Of a stretch of 39,933 nt of DNA, positions 31,444 through 39,583 are shown piece after piece. The notes under the pieces are model-generated. The model saw only the letters and a program-made list of their open reading frames with translations. It was not told the DNA's origin and did not search any database. Location of the stretch: positions 1-39,933 of the forward strand of contig JAFPUE010000097.1 of assembly GCA_017395555.1 (NCBI GenBank), written 5' to 3'. A program made the position numbers and the translations under genes. Each line of letters begins with the position of its first letter. The first letter of the stretch is position 1. The stretch is from Ruminiclostridium sp. GTDB taxonomy: Bacteria; Bacillota; Clostridia; Oscillospirales; Ruminococcaceae.

Positions 31444-33375
31444 ATGAGATCGGATTACAAGGCGGCGAAAAAGCTGGGCGACGAAGCCGTAAGAGAAGCG
31501 GTAAAGAACGGTATATCACCGTATCTGCCCGTGCTCGACTCGCTCGATGAGATAAAGAACGCCGCGGGAGAAGTGAAAGTGGGGCTTATGGAGCTCCCGA
31601 TAAACCGTATCACCGGCAACAAAGCTATCGCGCGAAACAACGCGTTCGCCAACAACTTCATGCCTATATTCCCGGAATCGTCGGAATTCGCGGCAAAATG
31701 GGAGAGCCTGTACGATTCCTACATGGAGGAGGGCATACGGGACGCTATCGAGTGCTATGAGTATATGAACCGGTACTATGTGCTGGAGGGCAACAAGCGC
31801 GTTTCCGTGTCAAAGTACGGCGGCAGTGAGTATATCCTCGCCAACGTCACACGAATACTCCCCGCAAAGAACGACACAAAGGAAGTCAAGGTGTATTACG
31901 AGTACCTTGATTTCTACGCTGTAACAAAGAATTATTACATAATTCTCAGCGAGCCGGGCGGATACGCGAAGCTCGCCGATCTTCTTGACTGTGACCTCAA
32001 AGAGCCGTGGGACGAGCAGCTGTGTGCCGATCTCAAAGCGGCTTATTTCGCGTTCAGCAGGCTTGCGCGCACGGCGCTTGAAATAAACAACGATTTCACC
32101 GCGGGTGACGCTTTTCTTGTGTATATCTCGATATTCCCCATGAAGACGCTGTTCGACAACAGCGATGAGCAGATCGTGAAGAATATCCGTCTCGCCAGGA
32201 AAGAACTGCTTGCTGACCGCGATGTTGACAGCATAGCATTCCTTGAAGAAGCTCCCGAAGCCGAAAAGCCGAGAAATACAAGGATAGCGAACCTTTTCTC
32301 GTCGCTCAAGGCGTACACTGCCGCGTCGCCGCTCAAAGCCGCGTTTATCTACGATGCCGGAGTTGACGAGTCACGCTGGATAGGCAGTCACGAGCTCGGG
32401 CGTATGTATGCGGACGAGATGACCGGCGCGAACGCGGTCACGAAAAAGTACCTCTCCGCAAACAGCAACGGTAACATACACGACGCTCTCACAAGAGCGA
32501 TCGACGACGGAAATGAGATAATATTCACGGTGTCGCCGAAGATGATGCCGGACACACTCAAAGCCGCCGTGCTCAATCCGTCGGTGAAGTTTCTGAACTG
32601 TTCCGTCGGGCAGGCACATTCCGCAGTAAGATGCTACCACGGAAAGCTGTACGAGGCGGCGTTCCTCATGGGAATACTCTCCGCGGACACGCTGCTGCTT
32701 GACAGAAAGGCAGCAGACAACAGGCGGATAGGATATATTGCGCGGTGCGGCGCGAGCATGAGCGTGGTGAACCTTAACGCTTTTGCGATAGGCGTTTCGC
32801 TGATTGACCCGGAATGCAGGATAGAGCTCAGATATCTCGGCGAGGGTGACCGTACCGACTGGCGGGATGAGTGGGAGAGAAAGGGAATACGTCTTTACGC
32901 GGATTTCGATTATTCGACGGTTCCCGGCATAGCAAACAAGCCCGGAGTTTACCGTATAGACGGCGAGAATGACGTGCATATCGGAACGCCGTATTTCAGC
33001 TGGGGCAGGTATTACGCGCAGATAATGCAGTCGGTAATGAGCGGTGCATGGGACATAAGTGAGATCGCTGGCGGGAACAGAGCCGCGAACTATTGGTTCG
33101 GGCTTTCCACCGGCGTAGTCAATATAGTTACACCGGTGCTGCCGTATCAGACTCAGAAAATGCTCTCATTTTTCAAGAACTCGATAGTACGCGGCGGTTA
33201 CGATCCGTTTTCCGGTGAGCTTCACTCGCAGGAGGACAAGATGACAGAGAATGCGGCGGTGCAGAGAAATAAGATCTCCGCGTCGCTTGACAAGCTGAAG
33301 GACGGTCAGATCGTTGCGATGGACTGGCTGAACGACAACATAGACGGCAGTATGCCGATGAGCGAAGAATTCTGA
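31444..33375 (+). CDS. Cytoplasmic ParB-like / BMP-family ligand-binding fusion protein
   Basis: This 643-aa protein has no signal peptide and no lipobox. The N-terminal part (about 45-140) looks like a ParB/Srx-type fold, with the block YYVLEGNKRVSVSKYGG (111-127) resembling the ParB motif that precedes DNA or nucleotide contact. From about 294 to 590 it resembles a BMP-family (PnrA-like) periplasmic-binding fold: KAAFIYDAGVDESRWIGSHELG, later EIIFTVSPKMM and YEAAFLMGILSA. BMP proteins normally sit outside the membrane and bind nucleosides; here the domain would be inside, which suggests a sensor or regulator rather than a transporter subunit, and no permease or ATPase genes adjoin. Some databases label such proteins BMP substrate-binding proteins. 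A GGGAG site precedes the ATG. A phosphoesterase gene follows after 12 bases. Confidence 0.7.
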   Translation: MRSDYKAAKKLGDEAVREAVKNGISPYLPVLDSLDEIKNAAGEVKVGLMELPINRITGNKAIARNNAFANNFMPIFPESSEFAAKWESLYDSYMEEGIRDAIECYEYMNRYYVLEGNKRVSVSKYGGSEYILANVTRILPAKNDTKEVKVYYEYLDFYAVTKNYYIILSEPGGYAKLADLLDCDLKEPWDEQLCADLKAAYFAFSRLARTALEINNDFTAGDAFLVYISIFPMKTLFDNSDEQIVKNIRLARKELLADRDVDSIAFLEEAPEAEKPRNTRIANLFSSLKAYTAASPLKAAFIYDAGVDESRWIGSHELGRMYADEMTGANAVTKKYLSANSNGNIHDALTRAIDDGNEIIFTVSPKMMPDTLKAAVLNPSVKFLNCSVGQAHSAVRCYHGKLYEAAFLMGILSADTLLLDRKAADNRRIGYIARCGASMSVVNLNAFAIGVSLIDPECRIELRYLGEGDRTDWRDEWERKGIRLYADFDYSTVPGIANKPGVYRIDGENDVHIGTPYFSWGRYYAQIMQSVMSGAWDISEIAGGNRAANYWFGLSTGVVNIVTPVLPYQTQKMLSFFKNSIVRGGYDPFSGELHSQEDKMTENAAVQRNKISASLDKLKDGQIVAMDWLNDNIDGSMPMSEEF

Positions 33376-33387
33376 CGGGAGAGCGGT

Positions 33388-34050
33388 ATGAAAATACTTG
33401 TGATAGCCGACGAGGAGTCGAAGTCCCTGTGGGATCATTACTCGCCGGAAAAGCTCGACGGAGTCGAGCTTATCATATCATGCGGCGATCTGCACTCGGA
33501 GTATCTTGAATTCCTCGCGACGATGGTTAAATGCCCCGTGCTGTATGTACCGGGCAATCACGACGACAAGTACGTCGAGACGCCGCCGGGAGGCTGCACC
33601 TGCATAGACGGGAAAATGTTCCGATTCAACGGTCTGCGTATAATCGGGTACGGCGGTTCCATGAAGTACCGGAAGGGTGCTTATATGTTCTCCGAGCGTG
33701 AGATGCGGCACAGAATATGGCGCACAAAGCTCTCTATATTTATGAGCGGCGGCGTTGATATAGTTGTGACGCACGCACCGGCAAAGGGCTACGGCGATCT
33801 CCATGATCTGCCGCACCGCGGCTATGAGTGCTTTGATGAGTTCATCAAGAGGGTAACGCCGTCGTATATGCTGCACGGTCACGTTCACGCTTCCTACGGC
33901 AGCGGTTTCCGCCGTATAACCGAGCATCCTTCCGGAACGCGCATAGTGAACGGGTACGACAAGTATTACCTGAATGTCGATACCTCCCGTCTTTTGCCGC
34001 AGCTAACCCGCTCCGAGCTCGCCAAACGTCTGTTCTTCGCATTCCTTTAA
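33388..34050 (+). CDS. Calcineurin-like metallophosphoesterase
   Basis: This 220-aa protein begins 12 bases after the ParB-like/BMP gene, so the two are probably co-transcribed. Metal-binding motifs of the family are visible: SCGDLHSEYL (with the first-motif D replaced by a divergent DEES start near residue 8), VPGNHDD, VVTHAPAKG and LHGHVHASYG. These enzymes hydrolyse phosphodiesters or phosphomonoesters with two metal ions; the substrate is unknown. With a presumed nucleoside-binding partner upstream, a nucleotide substrate is a reasonable guess only. The bidirectional terminator at 34132-34165 follows. Confidence 0.85.
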   Translation: MKILVIADEESKSLWDHYSPEKLDGVELIISCGDLHSEYLEFLATMVKCPVLYVPGNHDDKYVETPPGGCTCIDGKMFRFNGLRIIGYGGSMKYRKGAYMFSEREMRHRIWRTKLSIFMSGGVDIVVTHAPAKGYGDLHDLPHRGYECFDEFIKRVTPSYMLHGHVHASYGSGFRRITEHPSGTRIVNGYDKYYLNVDTSRLLPQLTRSELAKRLFFAFL

Positions 34051-34125
34051 TTTCTGTATTTCTGGCAGAATTAGGCATAGCTTCGCGATAATATTTGAAT
34101 CGTGAAGATATTTAAACATTTTCAT

Positions 34126-34218
34126 TAAAATAACAGCTTGCAGTGATTTTTCATTGCAAGCTGTTTTCTTGTTGTTTAGTAATGGAGTCTCCGCCAACCC
34201 CTCTCCGAAATCTCTTGA
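34126..34218 (-). repeat. Short copy of module A joined to a bidirectional terminator
   Basis: On the minus strand it reads TTCAAGAGATTTCGGAGAGG, GGGTTGGCGGAGACTCCATT and then the terminator. The part at 34197-34218 occurs inverted at 26786-26807. The GGGTTGGCG...ACTCCATT block matches 8579-8598 and (more loosely) copies 1 and 2 of module A. Confidence 0.8.
34132..34165. terminator. Bidirectional terminator between phosphoesterase and GH5 genes
   Basis: AACAGCTTGCA (34132-34142) pairs with TGCAAGCTGTT (34155-34165), followed by TTCTTGTTG on the plus strand and preceded by ATTAAAAT (ATTTTAAT on the minus strand). The genes on either side converge here. Confidence 0.85.
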
Positions 34219-34227
34219 AGATCTCTC

Positions 34228-36021
34228 TTAACCTTCCGACGAAGGAGCGGAGTAAGTGAACGTGATCTCGATGCTCATGATCCGCTCGTTCTTACCGGCG
34301 TTCCATATCTGCGCGGTAGCGCCTTCGAGCGAACCGTCGGCGGTGCGGGCATCATCGGGCAGCTTCGATACCCACCCGTTCATGAGATTCATACGGGTGC
34401 ATTTCTTATCGTCGGAGGAGGTGTAGCCTTTGCCGAGCTCGGTTTCGACACCGTTGACCTTGAAGCTGTCTATTGTTATCGCGTAGCCGGGGAACAGAAT
34501 CTCACCGTTTGAGATACCGAGCGCGGAGAACGCAATACCCTTCGGGCTGCCGATATTGCCGAGATCGAGAGACACCGTGTATGTTCCTTCGCCTGTGATA
34601 AGCGCGTTCTGCGCCTTTATTCCGTATGTCTTGTTCGTAGGGTCATATATATCGCCGACGCAGTAAGCCGCGGTGTAGTCTCCGCTCTGGTACATTATCC
34701 AAGCGACTGCCGTATCGTCCGACGCTGGTATATCTCCCTCGTCCGTCATACGATCTTCTGCTGCAGCGAGTGCTTCTTCCATACCCTTTTTTGCATTTTC
34801 GGCTATCTGCTCATCGGTCAGTGACGACTGTGCGGAAAGGCTTCGTGCAAGGAACAGCTTGCGCATCTCGTCGTTCGCTATCCTGCATTCGTTCCTGCGG
34901 TAGAGGTTGTTGCAGTCCCACAGCACAGGCACATAATTGTACAGATCGCAGTTGTTGAGGAAGTTCGTGAAGAATATGTCCGTATCCGGCTTCGGTGTCA
35001 TACCGTTCATAAGCACCGCATACTCGCCTATGATGATACCGTAGCCCTGATCGGTGAACTTTGTGAGCATACCGAGCAGGCGGTTCTGTTCCTCGTACTG
35101 CTTCGGCGAGCCCCAGTGATCGAGCGCTTTTATTCCGCAGTAATCCCACGGGGTATAGTAATGCACGGAAAGAAACAGCTTGCCGTCCGCGGTGTCCTCG
35201 GGCATTTTGAATCTGTCGTCGCAGGTGCGTGTGATATCCGTGTTGTATCCGGCAATAAGCAGGAATCTGTCCTCGTTCTTTCCGCCGGTTGAGCGCACCA
35301 GCTTCACAAATTCGCTGTTTATTTTGTATGTCATCTCATAGCATTCGTTCTCGGAGAGCGTTCCGGAATCCTTTGCAATATCCTTGTCGTTGAGACGGTC
35401 ACCGAGCTCCTCGTTTGCGGACTCGAAAATCAGCTTGTAGGAGTAGTCGCGGAAGCGCTCGGATATCTGTGACCACATCGACTTGTACATATCCATTGCG
35501 GCGGTTCGTGTTTCTTCCGACGCGGAGCCGAACATTCCCCACCAGCTTCCGTCCCAGTGATCGTTCACGATAACGTACATATCCGAGTCAAGGGCGTAGC
35601 CGACTATCTCCTCCACTCTGTCGAGCAGGCGGGAGTCAATTGTGTAGTCGCCGCTCTCGAAGTTCATACCGTTCGTCCAAGCGACGGGAATGCGCAGAGT
35701 GTCGAAGCCTGCGGCTTTCATACCCTCTATCATCTCTCGTGTCGTGTGCGGCATACCCCACGCGCCTTCCGAAGATGTCGGGTCTTTGCCGTTCAGGTAG
35801 CCTGTGTGGTCATAGGCTTCCATTGTGTTGCCGAGGTTGATGCCGTTGCCCATGAGCTTTGACACTTCAAGCGCGGTGAGTGTGTTATTCAGTGGTTCTT
35901 CCTCTGTCATTTCCTGTTCCTGCGTTTCCGGCTGTTTTTCGGGTGTGCCGCAGCCGGACAGGAGCAGTACCGATGCCGCGAGAATTGCGGCTGTGATCTT
36001 TGCGATAGCTTTTATTTTCAT
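34228..36021 (-). CDS. GH5-family glycoside hydrolase lipoprotein (cellulase type)
   Basis: This is a 597-aa protein. A lipoprotein signal ends in LLLSGC (lipid Cys24), followed by a short linker. The TIM-barrel GH5 domain (about 48-395) has GNGINLGNTMEAYD, FDTLRIPVAW, NDHWDGSWW, the acid/base glutamate in IFESANEE (N203-E204), HYYTPWDY, and the nucleophile in IIIGEYA (E333). GH5 acid/base sites usually read NEP; here it is NEE. A C-terminal region (about 410-597), with an alanine-rich helix then a beta-rich part, may be a carbohydrate-binding module. It would act on beta-glucan or a related glycan at the cell surface. It lies 22 bases after the upstream hydrolase gene, in one operon under the operator at 37518-37531. 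Confidence 0.9.
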   Translation of the reverse strand: MKIKAIAKITAAILAASVLLLSGCGTPEKQPETQEQEMTEEEPLNNTLTALEVSKLMGNGINLGNTMEAYDHTGYLNGKDPTSSEGAWGMPHTTREMIEGMKAAGFDTLRIPVAWTNGMNFESGDYTIDSRLLDRVEEIVGYALDSDMYVIVNDHWDGSWWGMFGSASEETRTAAMDMYKSMWSQISERFRDYSYKLIFESANEELGDRLNDKDIAKDSGTLSENECYEMTYKINSEFVKLVRSTGGKNEDRFLLIAGYNTDITRTCDDRFKMPEDTADGKLFLSVHYYTPWDYCGIKALDHWGSPKQYEEQNRLLGMLTKFTDQGYGIIIGEYAVLMNGMTPKPDTDIFFTNFLNNCDLYNYVPVLWDCNNLYRRNECRIANDEMRKLFLARSLSAQSSLTDEQIAENAKKGMEEALAAAEDRMTDEGDIPASDDTAVAWIMYQSGDYTAAYCVGDIYDPTNKTYGIKAQNALITGEGTYTVSLDLGNIGSPKGIAFSALGISNGEILFPGYAITIDSFKVNGVETELGKGYTSSDDKKCTRMNLMNGWVSKLPDDARTADGSLEGATAQIWNAGKNERIMSIEITFTYSAPSSEG

Positions 36022-36043
36022 AAATATCTCCGGTTTGCAACTA

Positions 36044-37492
36044 TCAATTGTCCTTCGTCGGTTCGGTAGCTTCGTATCTTATGCGGACAGAGGGCAGCTT
36101 GGTGATAGTCGTGTATGAGTTGAGCTGCCAGTCGCCGCCGTCCTTCGGGTCATTCTCGCCGGAAGCGGGAGGCGCGAATATTTTAAGCGTGAGTTCCTTT
36201 GCTCCGTCAAGCGGCTTGTCAAAGAACGCGCTCATAAGGTCTATCGTCTTTGCCTTCGGGGATTTGTAGAACCAGCGCCCGTTGATCTCAAGCATAAGGT
36301 TGAGATCTTCTTCAAATGTTACCTCGCAGAAAACGGGATCCTTCTCGAAACTGAGGGGGATCGCGATACCTTCCGCGTCCTCGGAGCCGCCCCACCTGAG
36401 CTTTATCGGGAGCTCCGCGCTGCCGTCGTTCTTGATTTTCGGCATAAAGAAGCTGTCATTCAGTATCTCGCGGTAGGTCTTCATAAGCGGCTGCTCAATG
36501 CCGACATTCGCATTGTTCGGGTCTTCTATCTCAAGTCCGAGCCTGCCTCTGTCGCGGAACTGATACAGTGTGAAGCCGGTCAGCCACCTGTCCTTGTCGT
36601 TCTTTATCATATCGCAGAAGATCTTCATCATTTCCGCCTGTTCGTAAGGTCCGGTAACATCGCCGTCGGCGTTCATTTCACTGAGCACCATGGGCTTGAT
36701 CTTTCCGCCGCAAAGCTCGGTGAACCTCGCGTGGCTGCGCTTTGCCATATCGTACACGTCCTTGACCGCGGAACGGCTGTGCGAGTGACCGCCGCGCTCC
36801 GCCACATCGTAGGGCCAGCCCCAGTGCAGAGCCATATACTTGTCGATAGACCAGATGTCGGTTGCGCGAACTGCGTCGGCAAATTCTTCCTCTTTCTCGA
36901 TCTTGTTCTCCTTGGGATTTTCAACGCCGCCCGCGCAGAGGATAGTGCTTACGTTGGGCGCGTATTCTTTCAGGATATTATGGAATTTCACATAGAAATC
37001 GGCTATTTCTTTATATGTAGCACGCTTGGTAAAGGAGAACCAGTTTCCGGTTGCCTCGTGATTAATGCGAATCTGCATACGTCCGAATGTGGAAAGGTCC
37101 TTTGCAATTGCGACAAGGTGCTCGTCGGGAACGTTCGGGTCAATGGTGAGGGTGAGGATAACGTCCTGTCCGTGTGCGCGTATCTCACGCATATACTTGA
37201 ACGGCTCGTCCGAAAGGTCTCCGCCGATACCGCCTTTGTAGGTGAAATAGTCGTCGTAGGGGTAATCCCACGCGAAGCGTACCTCTTTATTTTTGCAGGC
37301 TTCGCTTATGCGCTGCGGCCATTCCTTGTCGAGCGGGTAGTAGCAGTACATGAGGTTTATCGCTCTGTGGGGTCTGCCGAGACGGTTGAGTATGTAGTCC
37401 TGATCGACGTATTCGCCGCGCTCGCTGCCGTCGCCGAGATCGAGTGCGCAGTCCGCCGCGCCCATGTGTATTCTGTAAATGCTGTTATCCAT
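36044..37492 (-). CDS. Cytoplasmic clan-A glycoside hydrolase, possibly GH26-like
   Basis: This is a 482-aa protein without signal peptide, starting MDNSIYRIHMGAADCALDLG with GGAGG upstream. The TIM-barrel-like part (about 1-340) has RINHEATGNWFSF (E146), which resembles the GH26 acid/base segment (HE-x-x-G-x-W), and VLSEMNADG (E272) as candidate nucleophile. A beta-rich C-terminal part (about 345-482) follows. If GH26-like it would cleave mannan- or mixed-linkage-type oligosaccharides after import, but the family call is tentative and other clan-A families are possible. It is first in an operon with the GH5 lipoprotein, so an outside-cutter/inside-cutter pair is likely. An operator and promoter lie directly upstream. 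Confidence 0.65.
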   Translation of the reverse strand: MDNSIYRIHMGAADCALDLGDGSERGEYVDQDYILNRLGRPHRAINLMYCYYPLDKEWPQRISEACKNKEVRFAWDYPYDDYFTYKGGIGGDLSDEPFKYMREIRAHGQDVILTLTIDPNVPDEHLVAIAKDLSTFGRMQIRINHEATGNWFSFTKRATYKEIADFYVKFHNILKEYAPNVSTILCAGGVENPKENKIEKEEEFADAVRATDIWSIDKYMALHWGWPYDVAERGGHSHSRSAVKDVYDMAKRSHARFTELCGGKIKPMVLSEMNADGDVTGPYEQAEMMKIFCDMIKNDKDRWLTGFTLYQFRDRGRLGLEIEDPNNANVGIEQPLMKTYREILNDSFFMPKIKNDGSAELPIKLRWGGSEDAEGIAIPLSFEKDPVFCEVTFEEDLNLMLEINGRWFYKSPKAKTIDLMSAFFDKPLDGAKELTLKIFAPPASGENDPKDGGDWQLNSYTTITKLPSVRIRYEATEPTKDN

Positions 37493-37517
37493 GATTGTCC
37501 TCCGTTATTTGTATATG

Positions 37518-37531
37518 TGAAAACGTTTACT
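37518..37531 (-). promoter_or_regulatory. LacI/CcpA-type operator (cre-like) at the glycoside hydrolase promoter
   Basis: On the minus strand AGTAAACGTTTTCA fits 13 of 14 positions of the cre pattern TGWAARCGYTWNCW as I recall it. It starts 7 bases downstream of the -10 box, overlapping the transcription start, which is where a repressor would block initiation. Either CcpA or a dedicated LacI-family regulator could bind. Confidence 0.75.
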
Positions 37532-37538
37532 CGCCTGT

Positions 37539-37567
37539 ATTATAACATATATTATTAAGATTTGCAA
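37539..37567 (-). promoter_or_regulatory. Sigma-A type promoter of the glycoside hydrolase operon
   Basis: On the minus strand TTGCAA (37567-37562), 17 bases, TATAAT (37544-37539). Confidence 0.8.
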
Positions 37568-37585
37568 TAGCTTTTGAAAAAAATT

Positions 37586-37775
37586 TTCGGGGTAAATATG
37601 TTTACCCCGAATCTGTCTGTCAAAAAAGGAACTTTTTTGACAGACTTGTCCTACGCGGACGGCGCCAACCCCTTTAAAAAGGGGTTGGATCCCTAAACTT
37701 GATCCCGTAATACGGAAATTTGTCAGTCTGCGAATAGTTTTTTGACAAGCTGTTTCTGGGTAAAGATATTTACCC
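37586..37775. repeat. Cluster of palindromes
   Basis: Five inverted repeats within 190 bases: TTCGGGGTAAA-TATG-TTTACCCCGAA (37586-37611); a 14-bp stem from GTCTGTCAAAAAAG at 37615-37645; CCAACCCCTTT-AA-AAAGGGGTTGG (37665-37688); CCGTA-A-TACGG (37705-37715); GGGTAAA-GATA-TTTACCC (37758-37775). The first and last share GGGTAAA-NNNN-TTTACCCCGAA. Confidence 0.8.
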
Positions 37776-37842
37776 CGAATTATGTTCGTTCTCATATTTC
37801 TGTATCTCAAGCTCGACTATAAATAATAATATTTATAAATCT

Positions 37843-37872
37843 GTCCTTCGGTATTCCGAGGGACTATTTTAT
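37843..37872 (+). terminator. Hairpin with T-rich tail upstream of sleB
   Basis: GTCCTTCGG-TATT-CCGAGGGAC (37843-37864, one T-G pair) followed by TATTTTATT. It would end a plus-strand transcript coming from the palindrome cluster, or serve as an attenuator for sleB. Confidence 0.5.
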
Positions 37873-38002
37873 TGCTAAAACACTTCCATAATTTCCCCGC
37901 AAAGATTACCGCCTGCGCAAAAACACAGTCTGCCGTATAATCCGCCAATATTTGCGGAAAATTATTACCACGGAGAAAAAACCGAAAAGAAAGGTGAAAT
38001 AT

Positions 38003-38671
38003 ATGAACGGATTTGTAAAAATGGTGATCGTGCTTGTGGCGGTGATACTCTGCGCAGCGACAGCAAAGTCGGCGGAGGAAAACAGGGATATGCAGGTATA
38101 TTCCCAGACAGGCTCGTCCGGAACGGAGGTCGAGGAGATACAGCGCGTACTTAAGGAGCGCGGTCTGTTCACGGGGGAGATAACCGGCTATTACGGCGAG
38201 CAGACCCGGCAGGCGGTAACGAAGTTCCAGAAGCAGCAGGGTCTCAAACAGACCGGTGCGGCTGACGAAGCGACGCTGAAAAGGCTCGGGATAACGATAG
38301 GCACGGTGCCGGAGGCTACGGACGCGAACATTTATCTGCTGGCGAGGATCATTTCCGCGGAGGGCAGGGGAGAGTCCTATGTCGGGCAGGTGGCGATCGG
38401 TGCGGTTATCTGTAACCGTATCGAGCACCCGTCGTTCCCGGATACGCTTGCAGGCGTTATCTATCAGAACGGCGCGTTTTCCGCGCTCAACGACGGGCAG
38501 TTCAACGAGCCTGTTGCCGAGAGTGCGTATTCCGCTGCCCGTGACGCGCTTGCGGGCTGGGATCCGACGGGCGGGGCTATCTACTACTACAACCCCGCAA
38601 AGACGAGCGACAGATTTATCTATTCACGTCCCGTTATAGCCGTCATCGGTGACCACAGGTTCTGCACCTGA
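38003..38671 (+). CDS. sleB: Spore cortex-lytic enzyme SleB type
   Basis: This is a 222-aa protein. I choose ATG 38003 (AAAGGTG upstream) over an in-frame ATG at 37952 without a ribosome binding site, because it places an export segment (about 6-24) at the N-terminus. A peptidoglycan-binding domain (about 36-96: SGTEVEEIQRVLKERGLFTG ... TRQAVTKFQKQQGL) precedes the Hydrolase_2 (CwlJ/SleB) catalytic domain (about 107-222), with the catalytic Glu120 in ISAEGRGESYVGQVAIGAVI. SleB is a lytic transglycosylase that cuts muramic-lactam-containing spore cortex during germination. It pairs functionally with the spoVA operon in this window. Confidence 0.94.
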   Translation: MNGFVKMVIVLVAVILCAATAKSAEENRDMQVYSQTGSSGTEVEEIQRVLKERGLFTGEITGYYGEQTRQAVTKFQKQQGLKQTGAADEATLKRLGITIGTVPEATDANIYLLARIISAEGRGESYVGQVAIGAVICNRIEHPSFPDTLAGVIYQNGAFSALNDGQFNEPVAESAYSAARDALAGWDPTGGAIYYYNPAKTSDRFIYSRPVIAVIGDHRFCT

Positions 38672-38720
38672 TATTGCAGTATTATATTCGTCCGGCTTTG
38701 ATATTCCCGTGAATTATTAT

Positions 38721-38780
38721 TACTCCCGCATACTGCGTAATGAAGTTGTATGCGGGAGTACATATTTGTAATTTTTTTCG
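38721..38780 (+). terminator. Rho-independent terminator after sleB
   Basis: TACTCCCGCATAC (38721-38733) and GTATGCGGGAGTA (38748-38760) form a 13-bp stem; CATATTTGTAATTTTTTT follows. Confidence 0.85.
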
Positions 38781-38800
38781 CCAATAATTCACAAAAACGC

Positions 38801-38829
38801 TTGACTTTTTATTGCAATAATGGTATAAT
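38801..38829 (+). promoter_or_regulatory. Sigma-A type promoter of the TIGR00266 gene
   Basis: TTGACT (38801-38806), 17 bases, TATAAT (38824-38829). The ATG is at 38888 with a GAAAGGAAA site. Confidence 0.88.
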
Positions 38830-38887
38830 TATACAGGCAAATTGGCAGAAGTTTGCCATAAAACTTTACTTGAAAGGAAATATCATT

Positions 38888-39568
38888 ATGAAGTACGAGA
38901 TCAAGGGCACGCCGCTGCCCGTAGTGATCATGTCACTTGAAAACGGCGAGAAGATCAAGACCGATCAGGGAGCTATGAGCTGGATGTCCCCGAATATGCA
39001 GATGTCCACAAACGCTGGCGGCGGAATAGGAAAGGCTTTCGGAAGAATGTTATCCGGCGAGTCCATGTTCCAGAACGTTTACACCTGTAACGGCGGCAAC
39101 GGACTTTTTGCCGCGGCTTCGAGCTTCCCGGGCGAGATCATCCCGGTACAGATCTCTCCCGACAAAACGATAGTTGCGCAGAAATCCGCATTCCTCGCAA
39201 GTGAAGAGGGCGTTGAGATGTCCATTCACTTCCAGAAGAAGGCAGGCGCCGGTCTGTTCGGCGGCGAAGGCTTCATACTCCAGAAATTCACCGGAAACGG
39301 TATGGTATTCCTTGAAATAGACGGAAGCGTTATTGAGTACGAGCTTGCAGCGGGCGAGTCCATGATAATCGACACCGGTAACCTTGCCGCTATGGATGCT
39401 ACGGTAAACGTATCTGTCGAGGCTGTAAAGGGCATAGGAAACGCTCTGTTCGGCGGTGAAGGCTTCTTCAACACCAGACTTACGGGACCCGGAAAGATCT
39501 GGCTCCAGACAATGCCGAGAAACGTAATGGCAGACGCTCTCAGACCTTACCTTCCTGCCTCAAAGTAA
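38888..39568 (+). CDS. TIGR00266 / AIM24 family protein
   Basis: This is a 226-aa protein starting MKYEIKGTPLPVVIMSLENG. An in-frame ATG at 38750 lies upstream of the promoter and is rejected. The family signature is visible: repeated GGEGFILQKFTGNG and GGEGFFNTRLTGPGKIWLQT, plus SMFQNVYTC and FPGEIIPVQI. These proteins form a beta-helical trefoil-like fold and are widespread in bacteria, but their function is unknown. The two GLFGGEGF/ALFGGEGF segments reflect internal repeats. It is monocistronic between its own promoter and a terminator. Confidence 0.92.
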   Translation: MKYEIKGTPLPVVIMSLENGEKIKTDQGAMSWMSPNMQMSTNAGGGIGKAFGRMLSGESMFQNVYTCNGGNGLFAAASSFPGEIIPVQISPDKTIVAQKSAFLASEEGVEMSIHFQKKAGAGLFGGEGFILQKFTGNGMVFLEIDGSVIEYELAAGESMIIDTGNLAAMDATVNVSVEAVKGIGNALFGGEGFFNTRLTGPGKIWLQTMPRNVMADALRPYLPASK

Positions 39569-39583
39569 TCTATGTAAACATAC

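Larger units (their letters stand above)
37493..38002. other. Intergenic region with operator, promoter and palindrome cluster
   Basis: No gene is supported in these 510 bases. It holds the glycoside hydrolase operator and promoter (37518-37567), a cluster of palindromes (37586-37775), a hairpin followed by a T-rich run (37843-37872) and the AT-rich sleB upstream region. An open minus-strand frame across 37505-37810 follows the palindromes and is not taken as a gene. Confidence 0.75.

Noticed and set aside
37505-37810. Minus-strand frame of 101 codons over the palindrome cluster
   Set aside because: Its internal repeat (IRGK-YPE) is just the translated palindromes, and it spans the hydrolase promoter and operator.
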